Source: an uncultured Burkholderiales bacterium
GTDB lineage: Bacteria; Pseudomonadota; Gammaproteobacteria; Burkholderiales; Burkholderiaceae
DNA length: 64,000 bases
Direction of reading: 5' to 3'
Assembly: GCA_946480465.1 (NCBI GenBank)
Contig: CAMLJY010000028.1
Span: 10,789 to 74,788 of the forward strand
The translations under genes and the position numbers were made by a program. The notes under the pieces are model-generated. The model searched no databases. It had not been told where the DNA came from and saw only the letters and a program-made list of their open reading frames with translations. Each line of letters begins with the position of its first letter. Positions within the stretch are counted from its first letter, which is position 1. Shown one piece after another: positions 32,635 to 42,162 of the stretch.

Positions 32635-34616
32635 TTTCGTTGAAGAACGTGACCTTGCGCCGCGGCGTCAAGGTCGTGCTGCAGGACGCCAGCGTCACCC
32701 TGAACCCGGGCGAAAAGGTTGGGCTGATCGGGCGCAACGGCGCCGGCAAGTCCTCGCTCTTCTCGGTGCTGGCCGGCCGCCTGCATGCCGACGGCGGCGA
32801 CATCGAGATGCCGCCGAAGTGGCGCATCGGCGAAGTGGCCCAGTCGATGCCCGAGACCGAGCAGCCCGCCACCGACTTCGTGCTGGACGGCGACCTGCCG
32901 CTGGTCGAAGCCCGCGCGGCACTGGCCGCGGCCGAGGCCGGCGGCGACGGCCACGCCATCGCCGAGGCCCACATGCACCTGGAGCAGGCCGGCGTGTTCG
33001 ATGCACCATCGCGCGCGCAGTCGCTGCTGCTGGGCCTGGGCTTCCGGGTCGACCAGCTCGACGCCCCCGTCAACAGCTTTTCAGGCGGCTGGCGCATGCG
33101 GCTGCAGCTGGCGCGGGCGCTGATGTGCCCGGCCGACCTGCTGCTGCTGGACGAACCCACCAACCACCTGGACCTGGATGCGCTGGTGTGGCTGGAAGGC
33201 TGGCTCAAGCGCTACAGCGGGCTGCTGCTGATCATCAGCCACGACCGCGAGTTCCTGGACGCCGTGACCGGCGTGACCGTGCACCTCGATAACGCGCAAC
33301 TGACGCGTTACGGCGGCAACTACACCACCTTCGAAGAGATGCGCGCCGAGCGCATCACGCAGCAGCAGGCGGCCTACGCGCGCCAGCAGGACAAGATCGC
33401 GCACCTGCAGCGTTTCATCGACCGCTTCAAGGCCAAGGCCACCAAGGCCAAGCAGGCGCAAAGCCGCGTCAAGGCGCTGGCCCGCATGGAGAAGCTGGCG
33501 CCGGTGCTCACCGCAAGCGACTTCGACTTCTCCTTCCGCGAACCCGGGAACCTGCCGAACCCGATGCTGTCGATGCGCGACCTGGTCTGCGGCTACGGCC
33601 AGACCGCCATCGTCCGCAACATCGAGCGCACCGTGCTCGCCGGCCAGCGCATCGGGATCCTGGGCGCCAACGGCCAGGGCAAGTCGACCTTCGTCAAGAC
33701 CATTGCGCACCAGCTGCCACCGCTGGGCGGCACGCTCACCGAAGGCAAGGGCCTGGCCATCGGCTACTTCGCGCAGCAGGAGCTGGACCTCTTGAGCGAG
33801 GACGACACCCCGCTGCAGAAGATGGTGCGGCTGGCGCGCGACGTGTCGCCCAACGCCCGGGAGCAGGAGCTGCGCGACTTCCTCGGCCAGTTCCGCTTCG
33901 TCGGCGACATGGTCCACCAGAAGGTCGGCACGCTGTCCGGCGGCGAACGCGCCCGCCTGGTGATGGCCACCATCGTCTGGCAGAAGCCCAACCTGCTGCT
34001 GCTGGACGAGCCGACCAACCACCTCGACCTGACGACGCGCGAGGCGCTGTCCATCGCGCTGAACGAGTTCGAGGGCACGGTGATGCTGGTCAGCCACGAC
34101 CGCGCGCTGCTGCGCGAGGTCTGCGACGAGTTCTGGCTCGTCACCGCCGGCGGCGTGAAGCCCTTCGACGGCGACCTGGACGACTACCAGCGCTGGCTGC
34201 TCGAGGTCTCGCGCGCCGCGGCCCGCGGGCTGCCTGCGCCGCCGCTGCCGGGCCCGTCGACCGCCGCGCCCCCCGCGGCGGCAGCGCCCTCGCCCGCTGC
34301 CCCAGCAAAGCCGGCCGCGCCGGCAGACAGCGGCAACCGCCGCGACGACCGCAAGCAGGCCGCGCAGGCCCGCGCCCAAGTGGCCAACCGCACGCGGCCG
34401 CTGCGACTGGAGGTGCAGCAGATCGACGGCCGGCTCGAAAAGCTGGCCGCCGAACGCGCGGAGCTGGAGAGCGCGCTGGCCACCGGCAGCCTGCCCGGCA
34501 CCGAGATCGCCGAACACGGCCGGCGCCTGAACCACATCGCGGCCGAGACGGCGATGCTGGAAGAGCGCTGGCTCGAACTGCAGACCGAGATCGAAGCGAT
34601 CACCGCCGCCGGCTGA
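32631..34616 (+). CDS. ABC-F family ATPase (YheS-like)
   Basis: 661 residues with two ABC domains and no membrane segments. First Walker A GRNGAGKSS with signature FSGGWRMRL and LLLDEPTNHLDLDAL; second GANGQGKST with LSGGERARL and LLLDEPTNHLDLTTR. The linker between domains (about 235-300) is basic and helical like the P-site tRNA-interaction motif. The C-terminal extension has a Pro/Ala stretch followed by a coiled coil (about 575-660). ABC-F proteins act on ribosomes; the overall layout fits YheS. Starts in an ATGA overlap with prmB. Confidence 0.9.
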   Translation: MISLKNVTLRRGVKVVLQDASVTLNPGEKVGLIGRNGAGKSSLFSVLAGRLHADGGDIEMPPKWRIGEVAQSMPETEQPATDFVLDGDLPLVEARAALAAAEAGGDGHAIAEAHMHLEQAGVFDAPSRAQSLLLGLGFRVDQLDAPVNSFSGGWRMRLQLARALMCPADLLLLDEPTNHLDLDALVWLEGWLKRYSGLLLIISHDREFLDAVTGVTVHLDNAQLTRYGGNYTTFEEMRAERITQQQAAYARQQDKIAHLQRFIDRFKAKATKAKQAQSRVKALARMEKLAPVLTASDFDFSFREPGNLPNPMLSMRDLVCGYGQTAIVRNIERTVLAGQRIGILGANGQGKSTFVKTIAHQLPPLGGTLTEGKGLAIGYFAQQELDLLSEDDTPLQKMVRLARDVSPNAREQELRDFLGQFRFVGDMVHQKVGTLSGGERARLVMATIVWQKPNLLLLDEPTNHLDLTTREALSIALNEFEGTVMLVSHDRALLREVCDEFWLVTAGGVKPFDGDLDDYQRWLLEVSRAAARGLPAPPLPGPSTAAPPAAAAPSPAAPAKPAAPADSGNRRDDRKQAAQARAQVANRTRPLRLEVQQIDGRLEKLAAERAELESALATGSLPGTEIAEHGRRLNHIAAETAMLEERWLELQTEIEAITAAG

Positions 34617-34725
34617 CGCTGGGGCCGTGCCCGCAGGCCGGGGAACTCGCGGTCCGCTCCACCGCCTAAGCGTGGCGGACCGCGCGCGCCGCGCGCGGCC
34701 GACGACCGAATCAACGGAGTGACCG

Positions 34726-34992
34726 ATGAAGTGTCCCCATTGCCCCGACTCGACCCTGATGATGAGCGAGCGCCAGGGCGTCGAGATCGACTACTGCCCC
34801 AGCTGCCGCGGTGTCTGGCTGGACCGCGGCGAACTGGACAAGCTGATCGAGCGATCCGTCGCGCAGGAAGCACCGCGCGCGGCCATGCCGCCGGCCGGCT
34901 TGCCCCCGCAACGCCGGCCCGATTTCGTCGACTCGGACTACGGCAAGCACCACCACCGCCGCAAGTCCTGGCTCAGCGACATCTTCGACTGA
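34726..34992 (+). CDS. Small zinc-finger protein (zf-TFIIB type)
   Basis: 88 residues. The N-terminus carries a single treble-clef-like zinc site, CPHC at 3-6 and CPSC at 24-27, followed by RGVWLDRGELDKLIE, the hallmark of bacterial zf-TFIIB proteins. A Pro-rich linker and a basic His/Arg tail (KHHHRRKSWLSDIFD) follow. Function unknown; nucleic-acid or protein binding is plausible. A GGAG lies seven bases before the start, 109 bases after the ABC-F gene. Confidence 0.85.
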   Translation: MKCPHCPDSTLMMSERQGVEIDYCPSCRGVWLDRGELDKLIERSVAQEAPRAAMPPAGLPPQRRPDFVDSDYGKHHHRRKSWLSDIFD

Positions 34993-35057
34993 GCATCGCT
35001 CCGGGTGGCATGCCTCGCGCAGCCCTGGACGCCCCGTTCACACGATAGGAACCACGC

Positions 35058-35723
35058 TCAGCGCCAGGCCGAGCGCGGCGTGGGTTGCAGCTGCAGCGGC
35101 TGGGGTACGTCCCGCAGCCAGCGGTCGAGCAGGGCACCGGCGTCGATCACCGGCCGCGCATCGTGCACCGAAGCGAACCAGCACACGACCGGCTCACCTT
35201 CACGCACCGGCAGCCGCGGGACGTTGTTCTCGGCCGGCTCGGTCTCGAAAACACCCAGCGGCGTCGCCCCCGAGGCGGCCAGCGCCGGCAACAGCACCTG
35301 CGCCAGGTGCCGGCGCAGCGCGTCGTCGGCTGGCGCGCGCAGGGGGCAGACGGCGCCGACCACGCGGGTGGTGCCCCAGGGCGGCGGCGGAGCCGGCAAC
35401 GGCAACACCGGGCGCAGCAGCAGCACGTCATCCGAGTCGACCATGGTCGCGTTCGCCGCTTCGCGGTGGGCTTGCCACACCGCTCCGCCGTAGAACGCCG
35501 CCAGCGCCTCGGCACGCCGCGGCATGCCGTCGAAGCCGCGCAGCCAGACGAAGCGATCGGCATCGGCCAGGTCGCGGAAGGTGCCCAGCAGGTGCATGCC
35601 GCAGGCCTGCTGTGGCTCGATGAACTCGCGCTCGAACAGGGTAATCAGCTCGTCACGCCGGCCGGGGTGCAGCCTGTACTGGCGCAATTCGACGACCGGG
35701 GGCAGCAAGGACGTATCAGGCAT
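35058..35723 (-). CDS. NIPSNAP-family (dimeric alpha-beta barrel) protein
   Basis: 221 residues. VVELRQYRLHPGRRDELITLFEREFIEPQQACGM is split by me here into its hallmark pieces: ELRQYRLHPG at the start and FEREFIEPQ, typical of NIPSNAP. The fold is a ferredoxin-like barrel with a likely second half from about 115. Role unknown in bacteria. Start at 35723 with AGGAG upstream. It is divergent from a WYL-type regulator 138 bases away, which may control it. Confidence 0.82.
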   Translation of the reverse strand: MPDTSLLPPVVELRQYRLHPGRRDELITLFEREFIEPQQACGMHLLGTFRDLADADRFVWLRGFDGMPRRAEALAAFYGGAVWQAHREAANATMVDSDDVLLLRPVLPLPAPPPPWGTTRVVGAVCPLRAPADDALRRHLAQVLLPALAASGATPLGVFETEPAENNVPRLPVREGEPVVCWFASVHDARPVIDAGALLDRWLRDVPQPLQLQPTPRSAWR

Positions 35724-35861
35724 CGCGAGGCTCCTGCGTTCAGTGAAGGCTGCATGCTGCGCCGCCAATCCTGCCAAGGCCTGTCAGCTTATGCGGTGAC
35801 ACTCCCCGCACCCCACCGCCCCCCCTGACGCGTCACCTCCACCCCGCCGCCGAGCCACCCC

Positions 35862-36854
35862 ATGCGCGCCAGCCGCCTGCTGACCCTGCTGATGCTGCTG
35901 CAGACCCGCGGCCGCCAGAGCGCACCGGCCCTGGCGCGGGCAATGGAATGTTCGGTGCGCACGATCTACCGCGACATCGACCAGCTCAGCGCCGCCGGCG
36001 TGCCGGTGTACGGGGACCGCGGCCGAAGCGGCGGCTTCCAGCTGCGCGAAGGCTGGCGCACCCAACTCACCGGCTTGACCGTGCCCGAGGCGCGCGCGAT
36101 CTTCATGGCCGGCCTGCCGGGGCCTGCGGCCGAGTTGGGCCTGGGCGAGGCCATGGCCACCGCGCAGCTGAAGCTGCTGGCCGCCCTTCCTGCGGACTGG
36201 CAGGCCGATGCCCAGCAGGTGGCGGCGCGCTTCCACCTCGACCCGATCGACTGGTTCCGCAGTGCCGCGCCGCCGCCGCAGCTGAAGGCGGTGGCCGAAG
36301 CCGTGTGGCTGTCGCAGCGGCTGCGCATGCGCTACGAAAGCTGGGACGGCGTGACCGAGCGCGTGCTCGAGCCCCTGGGCCTGGTGCTGAAGGCCGGCGC
36401 CTGGTACGTGGCGGCGCGCCGCTTCGATCCCGCGCGGCGCCCCGCGCTCAGCGAGGCCCGCGTCTACCGCGTGGCCGCCATCCAGTCGCTCACCCTGATG
36501 GACCAGCGCTTCGAACGCCCCCGCGGCTTCGACCTGCCCGCCTGGTGGGCCCAGGCCACAGCGCGCTTCGAGGCCGGCGTCTACCGCGCGCAGGCGCGCC
36601 TGCGCGTCAGCGCCCGGGGCCTGGCCATCGTGCAGGGCTTCAGCCCCGCGGTGGCCGAAGCGGCGCTGGCCAGCGCCGAACCCTGCGACGAGGAAGACCG
36701 CATCGACATCAGCGTGCCGATCGAATCGGTGGCCCATGCCGCGCGCGAGATGCTGCGCCTGGGCGACGAGGGCGAGGTGCTGGCGCCGGCCGAGCTGCGC
36801 GAAGCGCTGGGCGCGGTCTACGGCCGGCTGGCCCGTCGCTACTTCGCTGAATGA
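35862..36854 (+). CDS. YafY-type HTH / WYL-domain transcriptional regulator
   Basis: 330 residues. N-terminal winged helix (MRASRLLTLLMLLQTRGRQS, then CSVRTIYRDIDQLSAAGVPV) and a WYL domain with the signature-like LKAGAWYVAARR. WYL proteins bind small molecules or nucleic acids and regulate adjacent genes; here the divergent NIPSNAP gene is the obvious candidate target. The 3' end overlaps the end of hutG on the other strand by 16 bases. Confidence 0.9.
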   Translation: MRASRLLTLLMLLQTRGRQSAPALARAMECSVRTIYRDIDQLSAAGVPVYGDRGRSGGFQLREGWRTQLTGLTVPEARAIFMAGLPGPAAELGLGEAMATAQLKLLAALPADWQADAQQVAARFHLDPIDWFRSAAPPPQLKAVAEAVWLSQRLRMRYESWDGVTERVLEPLGLVLKAGAWYVAARRFDPARRPALSEARVYRVAAIQSLTLMDQRFERPRGFDLPAWWAQATARFEAGVYRAQARLRVSARGLAIVQGFSPAVAEAALASAEPCDEEDRIDISVPIESVAHAAREMLRLGDEGEVLAPAELREALGAVYGRLARRYFAE

Positions 36855-37735
36855 GCGGCCACCGAACCCGCCGGCCGCAATGCAGCGCCGTCGAGGCCCA
36901 GGTCCTGCACCAACAGCGCCTCGGCCATCTCGCGCAGCGTCTGCCGCACCTGCGCGAAGCCGGCGTGGCGATCCAGCGTCTCTTCCGACATGTACAGCCG
37001 CTTGTTCACCTCCACCTGGATCGAGTGCCGCCCTTCCGCCGGCCGTCCGTGGCGGCGCACGATCTCGACGCCCTTGTAGGGATGGTTGATGCTGACGGTG
37101 TAGCCACGGCTGTTGAGAAAGCGTTCCATCCAGCGCGTCAGCCGGGGATCGGCGCTGGTGCCGTCGCGGTCGCCGAGCACGAAGTCGGCATGGTGCAGGT
37201 ACGGATGCTCGGTGGAGTAGGCCTGCGCCACCGCGGGCATCGAATGGCAGTTCAGGTGGATGACGTGGCCATGGCGGCGGTGCGCCACCTCGATCGCCTG
37301 GTCCAGCGCGCGGTGGTAAGGCACCCAGCAGCGCTCGATGCGCTGGTGCAACTCCTCTGGCGTCAGCTGGCGGTCGTAGATCGGCGTGCCGTCGTCCAGC
37401 ATGCGCCACACCAGGCCCTTGCCCAGGCGCACCTTCGGCGACTCGCGCAGCGGCCCGGGCCAGGGCGAGGACAGCAGCTCGGGATCGATCTCGTCGGCCG
37501 CGCGGTTGACGTCGAGGTACGTGCGCGGAAAGCGCGCATGCACCAGCGAGGCGCCCAGCGTCATCGCGTCCTGCCACAGAAGATGCACGTCCACGTCCTC
37601 GGCCTCACGCAGCGCGCGCTCGCTGCAGGCCGGGCGGAAGTCGGGCGGCATCCAGCGGCCGCTGTGCGGCGAATCCAGCACCAGTGCAGACAGCCCGAGG
37701 CTCGCCTGCACGGCCGGTCGGTCATCGTCGGTCAT
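36839..37735 (-). CDS. N-formylglutamate amidohydrolase family protein (HutG-like)
   Basis: 298 residues. DSPHSGRWMPPDF, EVDVHLLW-type acidic block, YLDVNRAADEIDPEL and the zinc-binding HLNCHSMPA match the N-formylglutamate deformylase family, which ends one histidine degradation route by releasing formate and glutamate. No other hut genes are present here, so a different N-formyl or amide substrate is possible. The start at 37735 is preceded by AAGGAG. Confidence 0.85.
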   Translation of the reverse strand: MTDDDRPAVQASLGLSALVLDSPHSGRWMPPDFRPACSERALREAEDVDVHLLWQDAMTLGASLVHARFPRTYLDVNRAADEIDPELLSSPWPGPLRESPKVRLGKGLVWRMLDDGTPIYDRQLTPEELHQRIERCWVPYHRALDQAIEVAHRRHGHVIHLNCHSMPAVAQAYSTEHPYLHHADFVLGDRDGTSADPRLTRWMERFLNSRGYTVSINHPYKGVEIVRRHGRPAEGRHSIQVEVNKRLYMSEETLDRHAGFAQVRQTLREMAEALLVQDLGLDGAALRPAGSVAAHSAK

Positions 37736-37802
37736 TCGGTCTCCTTCAGAGGTTGAGACGCCATCCCGGGCCCTCATCGCGCCGGGCTGGCCTCTCAACC
37801 TC

Positions 37803-38987
37803 TCAATCCAGGATGCGCCCCTTCGGGCCGATCAGCGTGATGTCCACGAAGCGCGAGCCATGGTGCTGCCCCGGCCCGTAGCGCAGCACGTAGCCGCCGA
37901 CGTCGAACTCGCGCAGGCCTTCCAGCGCCGCCACCAGCCCCTCGCGCGACGGCTGCGGGCCGCAGCGGCGCAGCCCCTCCACCATCACCTTGGCGGAAAT
38001 CAGCCCCTCCAGGCCGATGTGGTCCGGCTTCAGTCCCGGATTGAACGCGGCCAGCAGGCGCCTGAATTCGCCCGCCACGATCGCCCGCTGACGATGCGGG
38101 TTAGGCGCCGTCTGGCTCACCGACACGCCCTCGGCCAGCGAGCCCAGCTCGTTCACCAGCTGGGTGGTCCCGATCAGGCTGCGGGCGTAGCAGCGCGTCG
38201 ATGGCCGGGCGCGGCGGAATCGGCGCAGGAAGGCCACGGCATCGCTGCCCGAGACGCCGACGATCAGCGCCTGCAGCTCCACCCCCGCCAGCGCCTCCAT
38301 CGCGGCAGCGGGGTCGGCGGCATTGGCCCGCATGGTGCCGATGGCGGCCGGCTTCAGCCCTGCCGGCTGCATCAGGCGCTCGGTGTCGGCGCGCAGTTCC
38401 CGGCCGGAGGCGCTGTCGTAGTGCAGCAGCCCGATGCGGCTGGCGCCCAGGGTGCGCAGGTGACGCACGATGTAGGCCAGCTCGTCGAGAAAGCTGGCGC
38501 GCGTGGTGAACACCGGCGCGCGCCGCTCGGCATACAGCGCCTCGTAGCCCGTGTAGGGGCCGACCATGGGAACGCCCGCGGGTGCCGACAGCGCGAGCGC
38601 CGCCTTCACCGTGTTGGTCCACATCGGGTTGAACAGCGCGAACACCCGTTCCTGCTCGATCAGCCGGCGGGTGTTTTCCGTAGCGCGCTGGGCATCGTAG
38701 GCATCGTCGAGCGACAGCAGCCGGATGCGCCGCCCGTGCACCCCGCCCGCCGCATTGACGGCGGCGAAGCAGGCCAGCGCCCCGTCGCGGTACGAGGCAG
38801 CCTGCCCGGCGAAACTGCCGCTGAACGACGCGGACTGGCCAAGCAGGATCTCGCCCGATGTGATGCCCGGCGCCACGGTGCGCGTCCCCTGCGCTCGCGC
38901 CAGCCCGGGCCGGAGAACCGCGGCGCCTGCCACGCCGCCGAGCACCGCCGCGAAGCAGCGCCTATTGATCGACCTGGACCTTGGCAT
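37803..38987 (-). CDS. Periplasmic binding protein of branched-chain amino acid type
   Basis: 394 residues. Signal peptide to about residue 32 (PGLARAQ), then a type I periplasmic-binding fold (EILLGQSASFSGSFAGQA, GRRIRLLSLDDAYDAQRATEN). Such receptors usually feed LivHMGF-type importers, but no permease or ATPase gene is adjacent. Its start lies 26 bases inside the end of the TctC gene upstream, so the two binding proteins are coupled. The ligand is unknown. Confidence 0.88.
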   Translation of the reverse strand: MPRSRSINRRCFAAVLGGVAGAAVLRPGLARAQGTRTVAPGITSGEILLGQSASFSGSFAGQAASYRDGALACFAAVNAAGGVHGRRIRLLSLDDAYDAQRATENTRRLIEQERVFALFNPMWTNTVKAALALSAPAGVPMVGPYTGYEALYAERRAPVFTTRASFLDELAYIVRHLRTLGASRIGLLHYDSASGRELRADTERLMQPAGLKPAAIGTMRANAADPAAAMEALAGVELQALIVGVSGSDAVAFLRRFRRARPSTRCYARSLIGTTQLVNELGSLAEGVSVSQTAPNPHRQRAIVAGEFRRLLAAFNPGLKPDHIGLEGLISAKVMVEGLRRCGPQPSREGLVAALEGLREFDVGGYVLRYGPGQHHGSRFVDITLIGPKGRILD

Positions 38988-39930
38988 AGCGCGACACCTT
39001 CTGCATGCGGTCGATCTCCTTGCGGATCTGGACACCGAACTGCGCCGGGCTGGCCAGCTCCGACGGAAACAAGCCCAGCTGCGCCAGGCGTTCCTTCATG
39101 CCCGGCGCGCGCAAGGCCTTGCCCACGGCCGCATGCAGCCTGTTGACGATGTCTTCCGGCGTGCCGGCCGGCGCCACCAGGCCGAACCACGAGGGCACGT
39201 TGTTGCTGCCCAGATTCAGCTCGCCGAAGGTCGGGACGTCCGGCAGCATCTCCAGGCGCTGCGGCCACGACACCGCCAGTGCCCGCACCTTGCCCGACTT
39301 GATGTGCGGCAGCGACGAGGCCACCTGGTCGAAGTACGCGTGCACCTGGCCTGCGATCAGGTCCGTGATGGCCGGCGCCGCGCCGCGGTAGGGCACGTGC
39401 AGCATGAAGGTGCCGGTGGAGCTCTTGAATAGCTCGGCCCACATGTGGCCGATGGTTCCGTTGCCGGGCGATGCATAGGTCAGCTTGCCCGGGTTCGCCT
39501 TCAGCGCCGCCAGGAAGGCCGCGTAGTCCTTGATGCCCGCCGTGGCAGAGACCACCAGCACGCCGGGCGCGCGCACCAGCTCGGCCACCGGCGTGAAGCT
39601 CTTCTCGGCGTCATACGGCAGCTGCTTGTACACGGCCGGGTTCACGCCGTGCGTGGACAGGGTGGCCACGCCCAGCGTCAGGCCGTCGGCGGGCGCGCGT
39701 GCGACCTCGGTCATGCCGATGGAGCCACCGGCGCCGGCACGGTTCTCCACGATCACGGTCTGGCCCAGCTCCTTGCCCATCTGTTCGCCGACGGCGCGGG
39801 CCGTGATGTCGGTCGCCCCGCCCGGCGGGAAGGGCACGACCAGCCGGATCGGCCGGTTCGTTCCCTGCGCCCACGGCGCTGTCGTCGAGAGCGCCGCGCA
39901 GGCGGCGGCAAGAAGGTGGCGACGCTGCAT
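38962..39930 (-). CDS. Bug/TctC-family tripartite tricarboxylate receptor
   Basis: 322 residues. Signal peptide to about 23 (TAPWAQ). Diagnostic blocks RLVVPFPPGGATDITAR and VENRAGAGGSIGMTEVARA are those of Bug proteins, which bind carboxylates or amides in the periplasm. The TctA/TctB membrane partners are not adjacent, which is usual for the very many orphan Bug genes of Burkholderiales. Start at 39930 chosen for GGAG eight bases upstream. A divergent LysR gene begins 97 bases away. Confidence 0.92.
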   Translation of the reverse strand: MQRRHLLAAACAALSTTAPWAQGTNRPIRLVVPFPPGGATDITARAVGEQMGKELGQTVIVENRAGAGGSIGMTEVARAPADGLTLGVATLSTHGVNPAVYKQLPYDAEKSFTPVAELVRAPGVLVVSATAGIKDYAAFLAALKANPGKLTYASPGNGTIGHMWAELFKSSTGTFMLHVPYRGAAPAITDLIAGQVHAYFDQVASSLPHIKSGKVRALAVSWPQRLEMLPDVPTFGELNLGSNNVPSWFGLVAPAGTPEDIVNRLHAAVGKALRAPGMKERLAQLGLFPSELASPAQFGVQIRKEIDRMQKVSRYAKVQVDQ

Positions 39931-40026
39931 CAAAATTCTCCGTTTCGTCATGTGACGGGATGCATCTTCCGCGGCCCGCCACTCGGCGTGAAGCGACAAT
40001 GCGTCAGCACATCATTCCCATCAAGA

Positions 40027-40941
40027 ATGAACAAGCGACTGCACCCCCCAACGCACCTGCTGCGCGCCTTCGTCATGACGGCTGAGCTGCAGACCATCTC
40101 CGCCGCCGCCGCCGCGCTGCACCTGACCCAGGGCGCGGTCAGCAAGCAGGTGCTGGAACTGGAGTCCTGGCTCGGCGTTCCGCTGTTCGCGCGGGTGCGC
40201 AAGCGGCTGCAGCTGACGCCGGCCGGCCGCCGTTACCTCGAAGCCGTCGCGCCGCTGCTGCGCCAGCTGGAAGCCGCCACGCTGGACTTCATGACCAGCC
40301 CGGCCGAAGGCGGCGTGCTGCACCTGTCGGCGCTGCCGACCTTCGCATCGAAATGGCTGATCCCGAGGCTGCCGGCCTTCCAGGCCGCGCACCCGAAGGT
40401 GCTGATCCAGTTCGTGCCCTACGTGCAGGGCTACGACTTCACCCGGCCCGACCTGGACTGTGCGGTGCGCTACGGCACCGGCCCTTGGGCGGGCGCGGCG
40501 GCCGACTACCTGGCAGGGCGCGAGATGGTGCTGATCGCCCCGCCCCGCCGGCGCGGCGAAACCCCACTGAAGCGCCCGCAGGACGTGGTGCGCCACCGGC
40601 TGCTGCAGCACGTGAGCGTGCCGCAGGCCTGGAGCCACTGGTGCCAGCGGCAGGGCATCGCCGGCATCAACCCGCACGGCGGCATCCAGCTCGACCTGTA
40701 CAGCGCCATCGTGCGCGCCGTGGCTGCCGGCATGGGCCTGGCGCTGGTGCCGACCTGCCTCGTGGAAGACGAACTGGCCCGCGGCGAGGTCATCGCCCCG
40801 CTGGCCGGCCAGTCCGGCCGGCTGACATCCGATACCGGTTACTTCCTGTGTTATCCCGAAAACAAGGCGACCACCGAGCCGCTGTCCCTGTTCCGCGCCT
40901 GGCTGCAGCAGCAGTGCAGCACCGGGACGCAGGCACGGTGA
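40027..40941 (+). CDS. LysR-family regulator (GcvA-like)
   Basis: 304 residues. The winged HTH (TISAAAAALHLTQGAVSKQV) and the effector domain with FQAAHPKVLIQFVPY and AVRYGTGPWAG resemble the GcvA/AmpR subgroup. It is divergent from the TctC-type receptor gene across 96 bases, the standard place for a LysR protein controlling the neighbour in response to the imported ligand. No single clear T-N11-A site was fixed by eye. Confidence 0.92.
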   Translation: MNKRLHPPTHLLRAFVMTAELQTISAAAAALHLTQGAVSKQVLELESWLGVPLFARVRKRLQLTPAGRRYLEAVAPLLRQLEAATLDFMTSPAEGGVLHLSALPTFASKWLIPRLPAFQAAHPKVLIQFVPYVQGYDFTRPDLDCAVRYGTGPWAGAAADYLAGREMVLIAPPRRRGETPLKRPQDVVRHRLLQHVSVPQAWSHWCQRQGIAGINPHGGIQLDLYSAIVRAVAAGMGLALVPTCLVEDELARGEVIAPLAGQSGRLTSDTGYFLCYPENKATTEPLSLFRAWLQQQCSTGTQAR

Positions 40942-40980
40942 CGCGGAACTGACGGCCCCCGCCCTCGTCCCCCCCGGGGC

Positions 40981-41072
40981 TCACCTCACCTCACCTCACC
41001 TCACCTCGGCTCGCCTCGCCTCGCGCAGAGTCGCCCGCCCTCCGCTGTCCGTGGCCGCTGGCCGCTGGCCGC
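40981..41072. repeat. Pentanucleotide microsatellite and 7-bp repeat upstream of ohrR
   Basis: Five exact TCACC copies fill 40981-41005, followed by four degenerate TCGSS units to 41025. Further on, TGGCCGC is repeated three times at 41052-41072. These lie in the non-coding gap between the LysR gene and ohrR, 30-160 bases before the ohrR start. Copy-number change by slippage is possible. Confidence 0.8.
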
Positions 41073-41099
41073 TTGTCCCTGCCGTTCGCCAGGACAATC

Positions 41100-41127
41100 C
41101 AATTTCGATTGTGAGCAATTTAATTGC
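41100..41127. promoter_or_regulatory. OhrR operator: two adjacent AT-rich inverted repeats
   Basis: CAATTTCGATTG (41100-41111) and the perfect palindrome GCAATTTAATTGC (41115-41127) sit 18-45 bases before the ohrR ATG. Both resemble known OhrR operators built on AATT...AATT dyads. They are striking AT-rich islands in this GC-rich DNA, and most likely allow OhrR to repress itself and ohr. Confidence 0.75.
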
Positions 41128-41144
41128 GCACTACATTCACCCCC

Positions 41145-41633
41145 ATGCCGCGCCCGCCCCGCCCCGCCGAACCCGCCTCCGCCGAGTGGCTGGCGCTGGA
41201 CCGCCAGCTGTGCTTCGCGATGTACTCCGCCTCGCTGGCGATGACCAAGGTCTACAAGCCGCTGCTGGCGCCGCTGGGCCTCACCTACCCGCAGTACCTG
41301 GTGATGCTGGTGCTGTGGGAAGGTGACGGCATCACCGTCAGCCAGCTCGGCGAGCGGCTGACGCTCGATTCCGGCACCCTCACCCCGCTGCTGAAGCGCC
41401 TGGAAGCGCTGGGCTTCGTGCAGCGCCTGCGCGACGCGGCGGACGAACGGCGCGTGCTGCTGCAGCTCACGCCCGCCGGCCGCCGGCTGAAGGCACGTGC
41501 CGTCGCGGTGCCGCAGGCCGTCGCCTGCGCCACCGCCTGCGACCTGTCCGAGGTCAGCGCACTGGCCCAGCAGCTGCAGCGCCTGCGCGACCGCTTGATC
41601 GACTCCATCGATTCCTCCTCGCGGACCGCCTGA
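41145..41633 (+). CDS. ohrR: Organic-hydroperoxide-sensing MarR-family repressor OhrR
   Basis: 162 residues from the ATG at 41145 (a TTG at 41124 is also in frame, but overlaps the operator). Conserved sensing cysteine at Cys23 in [13 protein letters not shown], the residue oxidised by organic peroxides; winged-helix region [20 protein letters not shown] and wing with [13 protein letters not shown]. It de-represses ohr on oxidation. ohr follows after 52 bases. Confidence 0.95.
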   Translation: MPRPPRPAEPASAEWLALDRQLCFAMYSASLAMTKVYKPLLAPLGLTYPQYLVMLVLWEGDGITVSQLGERLTLDSGTLTPLLKRLEALGFVQRLRDAADERRVLLQLTPAGRRLKARAVAVPQAVACATACDLSEVSALAQQLQRLRDRLIDSIDSSSRTA

Positions 41634-41685
41634 CCCCACGGCCTGGCCCCGCACCACCGACCCACCCACGAAAGGCAAGCAAGCC

Positions 41686-42111
41686 ATGGCACTCGAGAAA
41701 GTCCTGTACACCGCCACCGCCACCGCCACCGGCGGCCGCACCGGTTCCGCCAAGTCGTCCGACAACAAGCTCGAAGTCAACCTGTCCACCCCGCGCGAGC
41801 TGGGTGGCGCCGGCGGCGAAGGCACCAACCCCGAGCAGTTGTTCGCGGCCGGGTACTCGGCCTGCTTCATCGGCGCGATGAAGGCGGTGGGCGCGGCACA
41901 GAAGATCAAGGTGCCCGACGATGTCTCGATCACCTCCGACGTCGGCATCGGCCCCATCCCCGGCGGCTTCGGCATCCAGGTGGCGATGAAGATCAGCCTG
42001 CCCGGCTTCGAGCGCGAGGCGGCCGAGGCCCTGGTGGCCGCGGCGCACAAGGTGTGCCCGTACTCGAACGCCACGCGCGGAAACATCGACGTGACGCTGA
42101 CCGTCGTCTGA
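41686..42111 (+). CDS. ohr: Organic hydroperoxide resistance protein Ohr
   Basis: 141 residues. OsmC-like thiol peroxidase with the two reactive cysteines Cys60 ([10 protein letters not shown]) and Cys124 (HKVCPYSNA). It reduces organic and lipid hydroperoxides with lipoylated partners. Together with ohrR it forms one stress unit. AAAGGCAAG lies before the start. Confidence 0.96.
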   Translation: MALEKVLYTATATATGGRTGSAKSSDNKLEVNLSTPRELGGAGGEGTNPEQLFAAGYSACFIGAMKAVGAAQKIKVPDDVSITSDVGIGPIPGGFGIQVAMKISLPGFEREAAEALVAAAHKVCPYSNATRGNIDVTLTVV

Positions 42112-42162
42112 CGGCCGACCCGCGCCGGCTGCCCGCCGGCGCGGTCGCCCCCCCAGTGCGGA

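Noticed and set aside
41124..41144. TTG start of ohrR at 41124
   Set aside because: It would begin inside the operator palindrome and has no ribosome-binding site; ATG at 41145 gives a normal-length protein.
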